A DNA stretch of 10,364 nucleotides from Paracoccaceae bacterium (GCA_020852535.1 JADZAO010000077.1:1-10364); one strand, 5' to 3'; positions 1 to 6,895 are shown, numbered from the stretch's first letter. The notes: a model not told the origin generated them from the sequence alone. Translations and numbers: made by a program.

Positions 1-36
1 AGGGCCGGTCACGAGACCGGCCCTTCTAATTTTTTT
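1..36. terminator. Strong hairpin with T-tract, probable intrinsic terminator
   Basis: A perfect 10-bp stem (AGGGCCGGTC at 1-10 with GACCGGCCCT at 15-24) closes on the tetraloop ACGA. On the plus strand it is followed, after TCTAA, by seven T residues (30-36), so it can terminate a plus-strand gene lying before the window. It also lies just past the stop of the minus-strand BI-1 gene, and would serve that gene too if a T-tract lies beyond position 1 on the minus strand, which cannot be seen. A bidirectional terminator between convergent genes is the simplest reading, but the direction is inferred. Confidence 0.8.
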
Positions 37-46
37 ATTAACTTGC

Positions 47-778
47 TTATTCGCGGTTGCCCATGAATTGCAGCAAGAACATGAAAATGTTGATGAAGTT
101 CATGTATAAGCTTAATGCGCCGATGACCGCTGATTTACCTAGCCATTCCTGATCGCCATGTACGGCATGGGCGATATAGTCGGTCTTAATACGCTGGGTA
201 TCATATGCGGTTAGGCCAGAAAAGATCAGAAGGCCGATTACCGTGATGGTGAAGGCCATAGCCGAGGACACAATAAAGATGTTGATGATTGATGCCACAA
301 CTAGCCCAACAAGACCCATCATCAGAAAAGTGCCCATGCCCGACAGGTCACGTTTAGTGGTGTAACCATAAAGTGAAAGCGAGGCGAAGGCGATTGAGGT
401 GACAAGGAAGGTCTGTGTGATTGACACACCAGTGAAAACCTTGAAAATCCATGCGAGCGATAGGCCCATAACCGCCGAAAAAGCATAAAAGAACAGCTGC
501 GCAGCTGAGAAAGACATGCGGTTAATCGCGGCACCGAAGGTGAACACCATCAGCATAGGCGCGAACATTACGACCCAGCCGAGAATATTGGGCTGTAACG
601 TTATCGGATCGCGGAAGATGCCGAGCAGAGCATCGGAAGTTCCGATAGCCCATGCAACAGCGCCCGTGAGCAACATACCGACGGACATTAGTCCGTAAAC
701 TTTGTTCATGTGGGCGCGAAGCCCTGCGTCGATCTGGGCAGATGCGCCGACCGTGCGGATCGTTTGATAGTCAGCCAT
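47..778 (-). CDS. Bax inhibitor-1/YccA family membrane protein
   Basis: The 243-residue product is almost entirely membrane-embedded. It has about seven hydrophobic segments (roughly residues 27-46, 66-84, 92-112, 121-138, 148-170, 175-191, 216-239) after a short polar N-terminus, which is the BI-1/TMBIM layout. The family motif is visible as the sixth segment running into AYDTQRIK (residues 191-198, with Asp193), and the last segment contains LYMNFINIF. Family members include E. coli YccA, which modulates the FtsH protease, and B. subtilis YetJ, a pH-sensitive calcium leak channel; the role here is inferred from them. The ATG at 778 is chosen because GGAGG lies seven bases upstream. An in-frame ATG at 868 would add 30 polar residues and start inside the likely promoter. 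In YetJ the last segment carries the second Asp of the pH sensor, whereas here that position is Asn227. Confidence 0.9.
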   Translation of the reverse strand: MADYQTIRTVGASAQIDAGLRAHMNKVYGLMSVGMLLTGAVAWAIGTSDALLGIFRDPITLQPNILGWVVMFAPMLMVFTFGAAINRMSFSAAQLFFYAFSAVMGLSLAWIFKVFTGVSITQTFLVTSIAFASLSLYGYTTKRDLSGMGTFLMMGLVGLVVASIINIFIVSSAMAFTITVIGLLIFSGLTAYDTQRIKTDYIAHAVHGDQEWLGKSAVIGALSLYMNFINIFMFLLQFMGNRE

Positions 779-1161
779 GTAAGCCTCCGATATTGACCCT
801 CGGCTGCGAAATTGTGACTCCCGCAGTCCGTATGCGCTCAATATCGGGGTTGCAGATGTGCATTTCAAGCACCTTTATGTCAAAAACCTGACGAAAGAAG
901 TGTCAGCTGTGACAATTAGGCAAAGCATTCCAAAAGTTCTGGTTGGTCTTTTTTAGCCTATTCATGGGTGAGTCGATGTCGCACAGAAGGCGAGCACGGC
1001 TCTGGTGCAAGGTAAGGAGTTACCAAATTGAACGTCTGTGGAGTGAGGGCCGTCAGCTTGTTAAAGTTGGCACGCATGTTAAGAGAAGCAGCTTAAGACT
1101 GTGGTCTGCTTGACGGGTTTTTCTTCGCCGCTTAGGCGGGGGTAGTCACGTGGAGGCAGAT
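779..1161. other. Gene-free divergent intergenic region
   Basis: This 383-base region separates the divergent BI-1 and histidinol-phosphatase genes. It holds the BI-1 leader and promoter (779-870) and, next to it, four TGTCA/TGAC(A/G) half-sites between 878 and 914, including a dyad of TGTCA, four bases and TGACA at 901-914. A 49-codon open frame (964-1113, plus) has no ribosome-binding site, is very basic and resembles nothing I recognise, so I treat it as chance. Before the phosphatase, TTGACG at 1110-1115 could be a -35 element but the -10 (TAGGCG) is poor. No RNA gene or terminator is evident. Confidence 0.5.
840..869 (-). promoter_or_regulatory. Candidate sigma-32-like promoter of the BI-1 gene
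   Basis: Reading the minus strand, CTTGAAA (863-869) is followed by CCCCGATAT (841-849), leaving 14 bases between CTTGAA and CCCC. This resembles the heat-shock promoter pattern CTTGAA - N13-17 - CCCCAT-T, with one extra G before the ATAT. The same bases also read as a housekeeping promoter, TTGAAA - 17 - GATATT. Transcription would begin near 830-834, about 55 bases before the start codon, and the site overlaps the first codons of the longer reading frame. A separate TTGACA-type hexamer (878-883) lies just upstream but has no convincing -10 partner. Confidence 0.45.
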
Positions 1162-1962
1162 ATGAAACGGATTTCGGCAAACGAAGCGGAAAATATCTTT
1201 ACGATCGCAGCCGAACTGGCGGAAGCTGCTCGTGAGGTAACGCTTCTGCATTTTCGCAAAAAAGATCTAAGAGCAGACAACAAGGAATTGACGCGGTTCG
1301 ATCCGGTGACTGTAGCGGATCGACTTTCGGAAACGCGCATGCGCGAGATATTGGCGCAGCGCCGACCTGCGGACGGCATTCTCGGTGAAGAGTTTGGCCC
1401 CGTAACGGGGACGAGCGGGCTGACATGGGTGCTAGATCCGATTGACGGGACGCGGGGTTATCTGTCGGGGACGCCAACATGGGGTGTACTGATCTCGGTC
1501 TGCGATTCTTTAGGTCCGATCTATGGCATAATCGATCAGCCCTATATCCGTGAGCGCTTCGAAGGAGGACTGGGGCGTGCGCTGGTAACGGGGCCTTCGG
1601 GCATTGCGCCGTTGCGCTGCCGTGCGGCGCGGCCTTTGGATGAAGCAATTCTCTTTTCGACATTCCCGGAAGTAGGGACGCCCGAAGAGGGTGCTGCTTT
1701 CCGTCGTGTGGCCGAGCAGACAAAGCTGGTGCGCTATGGCGCAGATTGCTACGCTTATGCGTTGCTTGCAACAGGGATGATAGATCTGGTGATTGAGGCG
1801 GGTTTACAGGCCTATGACGTGCAAGCACCAATTGCCGTTATTGAAGCCGCAGGCGGTATCATGACCGACTGGCAAGGGCGATCTTGCCATAACGGAGGAC
1901 GGGTACTGGCTGCGGCAAATGCGGAGATTCATGCCAAGGCGCTAGCGCTTTTAAACACTTGA
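1162..1962 (+). CDS. hisN: Histidinol-phosphatase, inositol monophosphatase family (HisN type)
   Basis: The 266-residue cytoplasmic, metal-dependent phosphatase should remove phosphate from L-histidinol phosphate, the penultimate stage of histidine synthesis. All metal-site motifs of the inositol monophosphatase fold are present in order: FDPVTVADR (residues 46-54), GEEFG (75-79; Glu76 and Glu77), WVLDPIDGTRGYLSG (89-103; Asp92, Asp95, Thr97) and YDVQAPIAVIEAAGG (218-232; Asp219). The arrangement with TRG-Y-LSG and YD rather than WD near the end is typical of the HisN branch rather than SuhB-like enzymes, but other phosphomonoester substrates cannot be excluded. The ATG at 1162 is preferred over an in-frame GTG at 1150 because GGAGG (1152-1156) sits five bases ahead of it, inside the longer frame. 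The gene is not next to other his genes and no clear terminator follows. Confidence 0.8.
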   Translation: MKRISANEAENIFTIAAELAEAAREVTLLHFRKKDLRADNKELTRFDPVTVADRLSETRMREILAQRRPADGILGEEFGPVTGTSGLTWVLDPIDGTRGYLSGTPTWGVLISVCDSLGPIYGIIDQPYIRERFEGGLGRALVTGPSGIAPLRCRAARPLDEAILFSTFPEVGTPEEGAAFRRVAEQTKLVRYGADCYAYALLATGMIDLVIEAGLQAYDVQAPIAVIEAAGGIMTDWQGRSCHNGGRVLAAANAEIHAKALALLNT

Positions 1963-2004
1963 CTATGCAGGTTGCTGGAAGTTGGCAACTAAGCCGATGT
2001 TCGT

Positions 2005-2040
2005 GCATGATCTAATTATCAAGCTACAGGGAGATCATGC
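2005..2040. repeat. Perfect 9-bp inverted repeat between hisN and the RraB-like gene
   Basis: GCATGATCT (2005-2013) pairs exactly with AGATCATGC (2032-2040) across an 18-base spacer. There is no T-run on either side, so it is not a standard intrinsic terminator. It lies 84 bases before the RraB-like start and could be an RNA hairpin in that gene's leader, a processing site at the end of the hisN transcript, or a two-half-site operator. The rest of the 161-base intergenic stretch shows no clear promoter. Confidence 0.5.
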
Positions 2041-2123
2041 GAGATAGAAGATCAACAATGGTCAATCTGGGTCGGATCATCGAAACATAAAAGAGACTAG
2101 TCGCGAGGCTAATGGAATAGAGT

Positions 2124-2441
2124 ATGGCAATACAGCATAATTACGAGATGCAGCGGCAGGAAACATTCGCCAGCTTCAAGCGGGTGAAAAATCTTCCCGC
2201 AGCTTCGGTCGTGGAATTTATATTCTTTTTAGAAGAGACCGATGCTAATTGGACAAAATTCGAGACAGAACTGAATACACGGGGGTTCAAAACACTACGC
2301 GAGAAGGATGGTGTGACCCTAGTTGCCAGTATCGGACCTATACCCGTAACACCGGAAGCAATCTGGGAGAAAGAACGTTTATCGACAGAGATTGCTTTAG
2401 AGTATGATTTCTACCCTGACGGGTGGCATCTTGCCAAGTAG
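2124..2441 (+). CDS. RraB-like (RNase E inhibitor B family) small protein
   Basis: The 105-residue acidic protein looks like the RraB family fold. A strand VVEFIFFLEE (residues 29-38) is followed by a helix with NWTKFETELNTRGFK (42-56), a strand around VTLVASIGPIPVTPEAI, and a long helix ending at ALEYDFYPDGWHL (91-103). The closing YDxxxDGW-type signature matches the EYDGW end of family members. In E. coli RraB binds the C-terminal scaffold of RNase E and lowers its activity; whether this protein does so is inference, and the low-identity match means it could be an unrelated ferredoxin-like protein. A weak GGA lies seven bases before the ATG. It has no signal peptide or membrane segment, and it appears to stand alone between hisN and the ABC operon. 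Confidence 0.6.
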   Translation: MAIQHNYEMQRQETFASFKRVKNLPAASVVEFIFFLEETDANWTKFETELNTRGFKTLREKDGVTLVASIGPIPVTPEAIWEKERLSTEIALEYDFYPDGWHLAK

Positions 2442-2560
2442 AACGGCTACTCTGATAGTTTTTGTTCTTTAGTCAGGAGCAGTAGAAAAATTATTATATT
2501 TGCATGCAATGAAAGCTTGTCGGAATGTAACAAGGTCTTCTAGTTTTGTGACAGCTCAGT

Positions 2561-2611
2561 TCGAGAGGGTCGACCTCTCGAGACGGTCTAGAGCTTATGG
2601 AAACCGATAAG
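2561..2611. promoter_or_regulatory. Two inverted repeats in the leader of the ABC operon
   Basis: TCGAGAGG (2561-2568) pairs perfectly with CCTCTCGA (2574-2581) around a five-base GTCGA centre. A second, weaker repeat has CTTAT (2594-2598) and ATAAG (2607-2611) around GGAAACCG. Both lie between the AT-rich stretch at 2485-2500, where a promoter is most likely, and the binding-protein start at 2635. They could be operator half-sites or a leader hairpin that protects or attenuates the mRNA. Further upstream are CTTGT...ACAAG (2516-2534) and the palindrome TTGCATGCAA (2500-2509). No regulator gene is adjacent. Confidence 0.4.
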
Positions 2612-2634
2612 TAATTTTGTTCAGAAAGAAAAGA

Positions 2635-3738
2635 ATGACAATTCGCAAAACGCTTATAGCTTCGGCGGGATTGGCCGCCTTCTTAACCGCTCCGATGGTC
2701 GTCGCACAATCGCTGGAAGAAATTGAGGTTGCGGCCAAAGCTGAGGGCATGCTGACCACCGTCGCCCTGTCGCATGATTGGTGTGGTTATGGCGATGTGA
2801 TCGCTGGCTTTAAGGCAAAATATCCCGAGATCACTATCAACGAGTTGAACCCTGACGCCGGATCAGCCGACGAGATAGAAGCCGTTAAAGCCAACAAGAA
2901 TAACAAGGGTCCGCAAGCACCCGACGTGATCGACGTGGGTTTGGCCTTTGGTCCCTCGGCTAAAGCTGATGGGTGGACACAGCCCTATCAAGTCTCGACT
3001 TGGGCTGAGGTTCCTGAGGTGATCAAGGATGCCTCGGGCCATTGGTATGGCGACTATTACGGTGTGATGTCCTTTCTTGTAAACAAGGACCTTGTTCAGA
3101 ACGTACCACAGGACTGGGCTGACCTACTGAAGCCGGAATATGCAGGGCAGGTGTCGCTTGCGGGTGACCCGCGTGCGTCAAACCAAGCGATTCTGGCGGT
3201 ATTGGCCGCTGGTATATCGACCGGCGCAGCACCGGGTGAGGCTGCGGGTCAGGCAGGACTCAAATTTTTCAAGAAGATGAATGACGCAGGCAACTTCGTG
3301 CCTGTGATCGGCAAAGTAGGAACGTTAGCTCAAGGCACGACACCCATTGTCATCATGTGGGATTATAACGCACTAGCTGCACGCGACACGCTGGTAGGCA
3401 ACCCACCGGTCGAAGTGGTCGTACCCAAGTCAGGTGTGTTAGCTGGTGTCTATGTGCAGGCGATTTCTGCTTACGCTCCTCAACCAAATGCCGCGAAGCT
3501 GTGGATGGAATATCTATACAGTGACGAGGGTCAGCTTGGATGGCTAAAGGGCTATTGTCACCCTGCCCGTTTCAATGCAATGGCGGCTTCTAAGAAAATC
3601 CCGCAGGATTTGCTCGATAACTTGCCACCGGCAGCTTCGTATGAAGCGGCTTATTTCCCGACGTTGGAAGAGGTCGACGCCAATAAGGTTGCCGTGACCG
3701 GTGGCTGGGACACGGTCGTCGGCGTCAACGTTAAATGA
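2635..3738 (+). CDS. ABC transporter periplasmic substrate-binding protein
   Basis: The 367-residue protein begins with a Sec signal peptide: positive MTIRK, a hydrophobic core, and a probable signal peptidase I site after VVA (residues 22-24). There is no lipobox, so it should be free in the periplasm. The mature part has the two-lobed architecture of family-1 solute-binding proteins (PotD/AfuA group). Visible features are the PDVIDVG strand (97-102), WADLLKPEYAGQV (161-173), a hinge and ligand-site stretch IVIMWDYNALAARD (238-251), and the C-terminal AKLWMEYLYSDEGQ (287-300). Its only two cysteines, Cys50 (DWCGY) and Cys308 (GYCHP), could form a disulfide linking the N-terminal region with the C-terminal one. 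The substrate is not identifiable: polyamine, Fe(III), phosphonate or another small anion are all possible. The ATG at 2635 is preferred over a TTG at 2617 because it gives a normal signal peptide; the ribosome-binding site is only a purine-rich AGAAAGAAAAG. It is first in the operon. Confidence 0.85.
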   Translation: MTIRKTLIASAGLAAFLTAPMVVAQSLEEIEVAAKAEGMLTTVALSHDWCGYGDVIAGFKAKYPEITINELNPDAGSADEIEAVKANKNNKGPQAPDVIDVGLAFGPSAKADGWTQPYQVSTWAEVPEVIKDASGHWYGDYYGVMSFLVNKDLVQNVPQDWADLLKPEYAGQVSLAGDPRASNQAILAVLAAGISTGAAPGEAAGQAGLKFFKKMNDAGNFVPVIGKVGTLAQGTTPIVIMWDYNALAARDTLVGNPPVEVVVPKSGVLAGVYVQAISAYAPQPNAAKLWMEYLYSDEGQLGWLKGYCHPARFNAMAASKKIPQDLLDNLPPAASYEAAYFPTLEEVDANKVAVTGGWDTVVGVNVK

Positions 3739-3759
3739 TTTGACGGTTCTAAATGATGG

Positions 3760-3791
3760 CCCTGCCCCGAGATTTTGGGGCAGGGTTTTTC
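3760..3791 (+). terminator. Intrinsic terminator or attenuator inside the ABC operon
   Basis: CCCTGCCCC (3760-3768) pairs perfectly with GGGGCAGGG (3777-3785) around an eight-base loop, followed at once by five T residues and CT. It begins 21 bases after the binding-protein stop and ends 46 bases before the first permease start. No promoter is obvious between hairpin and permease, so readthrough is the likely source of the downstream mRNA. Such hairpins after binding-protein genes commonly lower expression of the membrane components and protect the upstream mRNA from 3' decay. Confidence 0.9.
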
Positions 3792-3837
3792 TATAACGGG
3801 ATCGATAGTAATTTGAACGATCAAGACAGGGACCGAT

Positions 3838-4716
3838 ATGCCGGATAACCGCCTGCACCAAAGGGCAAAACCGCGACTGCCGGTCGAGTGGCTGGGGATT
3901 TTTCCTTTTTTTGCCTTTGTATTGTTGTTCCTGATCATGCCGACGATGAAGATTGTGGTGGGCGCGTTTCAGACTCCTGCGGGCGGGTTTACGTTGCACA
4001 ACCTGCTAGACCTAAATACTGAATCAATCCGTAACGCCTATTGGACCTCAATCAAGCTGTCACTGATCACGGCGGGTCTAGGCTGTGCGATGGGGTTTGT
4101 CATGGCGGTAGCAGTTGTCTTTGGCGGAGTGCCAAAGGGGATACGCGGACTGCTGCTGACGTTTTCGGGTGTAGCTTCGAATTTCGCGGGCGTACCGTTA
4201 GCCTTTGCCTTTATCGCCACACTTGGGCCTGCGGGTCTGGTAACACTCTGGCTGAAAGCCGAGTTCAGTATAAACTTACGCGCCTTGGGGTTCAACTTGT
4301 TGTCCTTCTGGGGGTTGGTCGTCACCTATCTGTTCTTCCAGATTCCTCTAATGATCCTGATCATTATACCTGCGCTTGAAGGATTAAAACGCGAATGGCG
4401 CGAGGCAGCAGCCGTCTTGGGCGCTACGGGAACACAGTATTGGCGGATGGTAGCATTACCAATTCTGTTTCCCTCGCTACTAGGAGCGTTCGCGCTGTTG
4501 TTTGCCAATTCCTTAGGAGCGGTCGCCACGGCTTTTGCGTTGACCGGGCCACAGTTAAACATTGTGCCGATTAAACTATTTGCCCAAATACGGGGTGATG
4601 TGTTGGGCAATCCAAACCTTGGCTATGCGCTAACCTTCGGGATGATTGTAATCGCGGGGCTGGCCAACGTGACCTATATTGTGTTGCGCATACGATCAGA
4701 AAGGTGGCTAAAATGA
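3838..4716 (+). CDS. ABC transporter permease, first subunit
   Basis: The 292-residue inner-membrane protein has a cytoplasmic basic N-terminus and about six membrane segments (roughly residues 19-43, 70-96, 106-131, 153-180, 208-235, 263-284). The EAA loop that docks onto the ATPase is clear as EAAAVLGATGTQYWRMVALP (189-208). This is the binding-protein-dependent permease family of the PotB type, so it should form the translocation pore with the next gene product. AGGGA five bases before the ATG supports the start. Its TGA overlaps the next ATG (ATGA at 4713-4716), implying translational coupling and equal amounts of both permeases. It follows an intraoperonic terminator, so its expression should be lower than that of the binding protein. 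Confidence 0.9.
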   Translation: MPDNRLHQRAKPRLPVEWLGIFPFFAFVLLFLIMPTMKIVVGAFQTPAGGFTLHNLLDLNTESIRNAYWTSIKLSLITAGLGCAMGFVMAVAVVFGGVPKGIRGLLLTFSGVASNFAGVPLAFAFIATLGPAGLVTLWLKAEFSINLRALGFNLLSFWGLVVTYLFFQIPLMILIIIPALEGLKREWREAAAVLGATGTQYWRMVALPILFPSLLGAFALLFANSLGAVATAFALTGPQLNIVPIKLFAQIRGDVLGNPNLGYALTFGMIVIAGLANVTYIVLRIRSERWLK

Positions 4717-5495
4717 GCCGGATCGTGGCATGGGCCACTTTAATCTTCGGAGCACTGTTCTTCTTGCTGCCCTTAATCGGGATGACTGAGTTTAGTTTAA
4801 AAATGCGCCGGGGAGTCTATTCCTTTGACGCCTATATTAAGGTGTTTGAGGATCCAACATTTTTTGCAACTTTTGGTTATTCACTAACGCTGGCAGTAAT
4901 AACTATCCTTTTTGGTATAATGCTGGTGATGCCGACGGCCTATTGGGTACGTCTGAAGCTTCCGCAGGCACGACCGGTGGTTGAGTTCATTACGCTACTG
5001 CCATTGCTCATTCCTGCTATCGTAATCGTCTTTGGCTATATCCGCCTTTACAACACGTCGAGCTGGCTACCGTTGACGGGGTCTGCCATCGGTACCGACA
5101 TTTTATTGACGATGGGCTATGTCACATTGGCGATGCCTAACATGTACCGCGCCGTGGATACGGGGTTGCGTACCATCGACGTGGTGACCTTAACGGAAGC
5201 TGCGCAAAGCCTTGGAGCGGGATGGTTTACTATCATGATGCGGGTCATTCTTCCCAACGTGCTGGTTGGGGTCCTGTCAGGAGCCTTTCTGACGCTAGCC
5301 ATAGTAATTGGCGAGTTCACCATGGCGGCCTTGCTGAACCGTCCTGCATTTGGCCCCTTTATGCAGCTTTTGGGCGCGAACCGTGCCTATGAGCCGCCTG
5401 CACTGGCCGTGATTGCTTTTGCTATTACATGGGCCTGTATAGGATTGATCCAGCTTGTGACTCGTTTCTCAAAACACGAAAGGGCGAAAGCCTGA
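4713..5495 (+). CDS. ABC transporter permease, second subunit
   Basis: The 260-residue inner-membrane protein has about six membrane segments (roughly residues 5-25, 54-76, 91-111, 129-145, 180-206, 230-250), as in PotC-type permeases. The coupling loop is TEAAQSLGAGWFTIMMRVILP (161-181), with the conserved EAA and Gly. The ATG at 4713 is preferred to an in-frame GTG at 4704 because AAGGTGG (4701-4707) lies five bases ahead of it and because it forms the ATGA overlap with the previous gene. Its TGA shares one base with the ATPase start (TGATG at 5493-5497), so translation of all three downstream genes is coupled. It is presumed to pair with the first permease as a heterodimer. Confidence 0.9.
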   Translation: MSRIVAWATLIFGALFFLLPLIGMTEFSLKMRRGVYSFDAYIKVFEDPTFFATFGYSLTLAVITILFGIMLVMPTAYWVRLKLPQARPVVEFITLLPLLIPAIVIVFGYIRLYNTSSWLPLTGSAIGTDILLTMGYVTLAMPNMYRAVDTGLRTIDVVTLTEAAQSLGAGWFTIMMRVILPNVLVGVLSGAFLTLAIVIGEFTMAALLNRPAFGPFMQLLGANRAYEPPALAVIAFAITWACIGLIQLVTRFSKHERAKA

Positions 5496-6538
5496 TGGCC
5501 TTTCTTGAGCTGTCTAATCTTGTAAAGACATTCGGTGCAAACTGTGTGGTCAAGGATTTTGACCTGTCAATTGACAGGGGCGAGTTAGTTTCATTGCTCG
5601 GTCCTTCGGGATGCGGCAAGACCACGGTGTTGCGAATGGTGGCAGGGTTCGAAACGCCTACGGCAGGTACGATCAAAATCGACGGACATGATGTGACGGC
5701 CCAGAAGCCAAACGAGCGCGCCATAGGCCTAATGTTTCAGGCTTATGCTTTATTTCCGAATATGACTGTGGCGGACAACGTAGCTTTTGGCCTCAAGGTA
5801 AAGGGCGTGGCGCGAGCTGAACGTGACAAGGTGGTTGTCGAAATGTTGCGGTTGATCGGTTTGCCCGATCTGGGCGGGCGTTTTCCGTTCCAGCTTTCGG
5901 GTGGACAGCAGCAGCGAGTTGCTTTGGCGCGAGCTTTAGCGGTGCGACCAAGGTTGTTGCTGCTAGATGAACCTTTGTCGGCGCTAGACGCAAAAATCAG
6001 GCTGTCGCTACGGACCGAGATAAGAGAAATTCAGCGCGAGTTGGGGATCACTGCGATCTTTGTGACGCATGACCAAGAAGAAGCACTGTCGATGTCGGAT
6101 CGAGTGGTAGTGATGAATGGCGGAATTGCCGAGCAGATAGGAACACCTTTCGAAGTGTATAGCCGTCCGACAACGCGCTTTGTTGCAACCTTCGTCGGAA
6201 CACTAAATCTGTTCGAGGCAGAAGCCGAGGGAGCAGGAGCGTTGCGGATCAATGGGGTAACGGTGCGCTTACCCGACGAAATAGAAGCGACGCGGGGTGG
6301 GCGGCTAACCGTGGCGCTGCGGCCAGAATCACTTCACTTGGGTGCAGGCGAGGTGACACTGCCTGCCACGGTGGAGGGACTAGAGTTTCTCGGATCGATT
6401 TTACGAATCAAGGCACGGGTCGCAGGAACACAGATAGCACTAGACACCTTCAACCGTGCTGATGCGCCGCCACCTGCAGTGGGGACCAAAACTTTGGTTA
6501 GTTTTGCGGCGCGTGATTTGGTGGTGCTGAACGCCTAG
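5495..6538 (+). CDS. ABC transporter ATP-binding protein (PotA/FbpC-like)
   Basis: The 347-residue cytoplasmic ATPase energises the importer. The nucleotide-binding domain is complete: Walker A GPSGCGKTT (residues 36-44), Q-loop Gln82 in LMFQAYALFPNM, signature LSGGQQQRVALARAL (134-148), Walker B LLLLDEP (154-160) and switch His192 in FVTHDQEEALSMSDR. A C-terminal TOBE-type regulatory domain follows (about 235-345, with TVALRPESL at 272-280). This combination defines the spermidine/ferric/sugar-type importer ATPases, without pinning the substrate. The ATG at 5495 is chosen over an upstream in-frame ATG at 5429 because it overlaps the permease stop (TGATG) and starts directly at the conserved MAFLELSNLVKTF. 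A GAAAG lies four bases ahead of it. It is the last gene of the operon. Confidence 0.92.
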   Translation: MAFLELSNLVKTFGANCVVKDFDLSIDRGELVSLLGPSGCGKTTVLRMVAGFETPTAGTIKIDGHDVTAQKPNERAIGLMFQAYALFPNMTVADNVAFGLKVKGVARAERDKVVVEMLRLIGLPDLGGRFPFQLSGGQQQRVALARALAVRPRLLLLDEPLSALDAKIRLSLRTEIREIQRELGITAIFVTHDQEEALSMSDRVVVMNGGIAEQIGTPFEVYSRPTTRFVATFVGTLNLFEAEAEGAGALRINGVTVRLPDEIEATRGGRLTVALRPESLHLGAGEVTLPATVEGLEFLGSILRIKARVAGTQIALDTFNRADAPPPAVGTKTLVSFAARDLVVLNA

Positions 6539-6895
6539 AGCCGTTTTCTATTTGTCTAGACAGCGCAGGTGACGCGGTCGTCGCCCATCATAATCACGGT
6601 TTTTGGCTAATGCACATGTGCCTTGATGAAACCTACAGTAATGAGACTGTGACCGCAGTAATGGACGGTTGTCTGCGGGCTCTGGTAGCGCAACGTCTCA
6701 ACAGGGCTCAGTGGCCGCGATGCGTCCGTTTTTGAATAAAATTGTACCATGGCTTTTAAAATACACGGCATCTTCACCCGCGACAAAAGGGTTGGCGGTG
6801 AAGCAAAACTTGTCCAAGCAGTAGGTCGGCCACACAGCAGCATTCCTTTAGTGTCACTACTTTGCGACAAATGATTAACGCCCGCTTGCAAAACT

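Noticed and set aside
779..868. N-terminal extension of the BI-1 protein (start at 868)
   Set aside because: It overlaps the likely promoter, lacks a good ribosome-binding site, and the internal start has GGAGG at ideal spacing.
964..1113. 49-codon basic open frame upstream of hisN
   Set aside because: No ribosome-binding site before the ATG and no recognisable family.
5429..5494. 22-residue N-terminal extension of the ABC ATPase
   Set aside because: It would overlap the permease by 67 bases and precede the conserved domain start; the TGATG junction fits better.
6610..6735. 41-codon plus-strand open frame starting MHMCLDETYS
   Set aside because: No ribosome-binding site and no recognisable motif; it ends well before mgtE.
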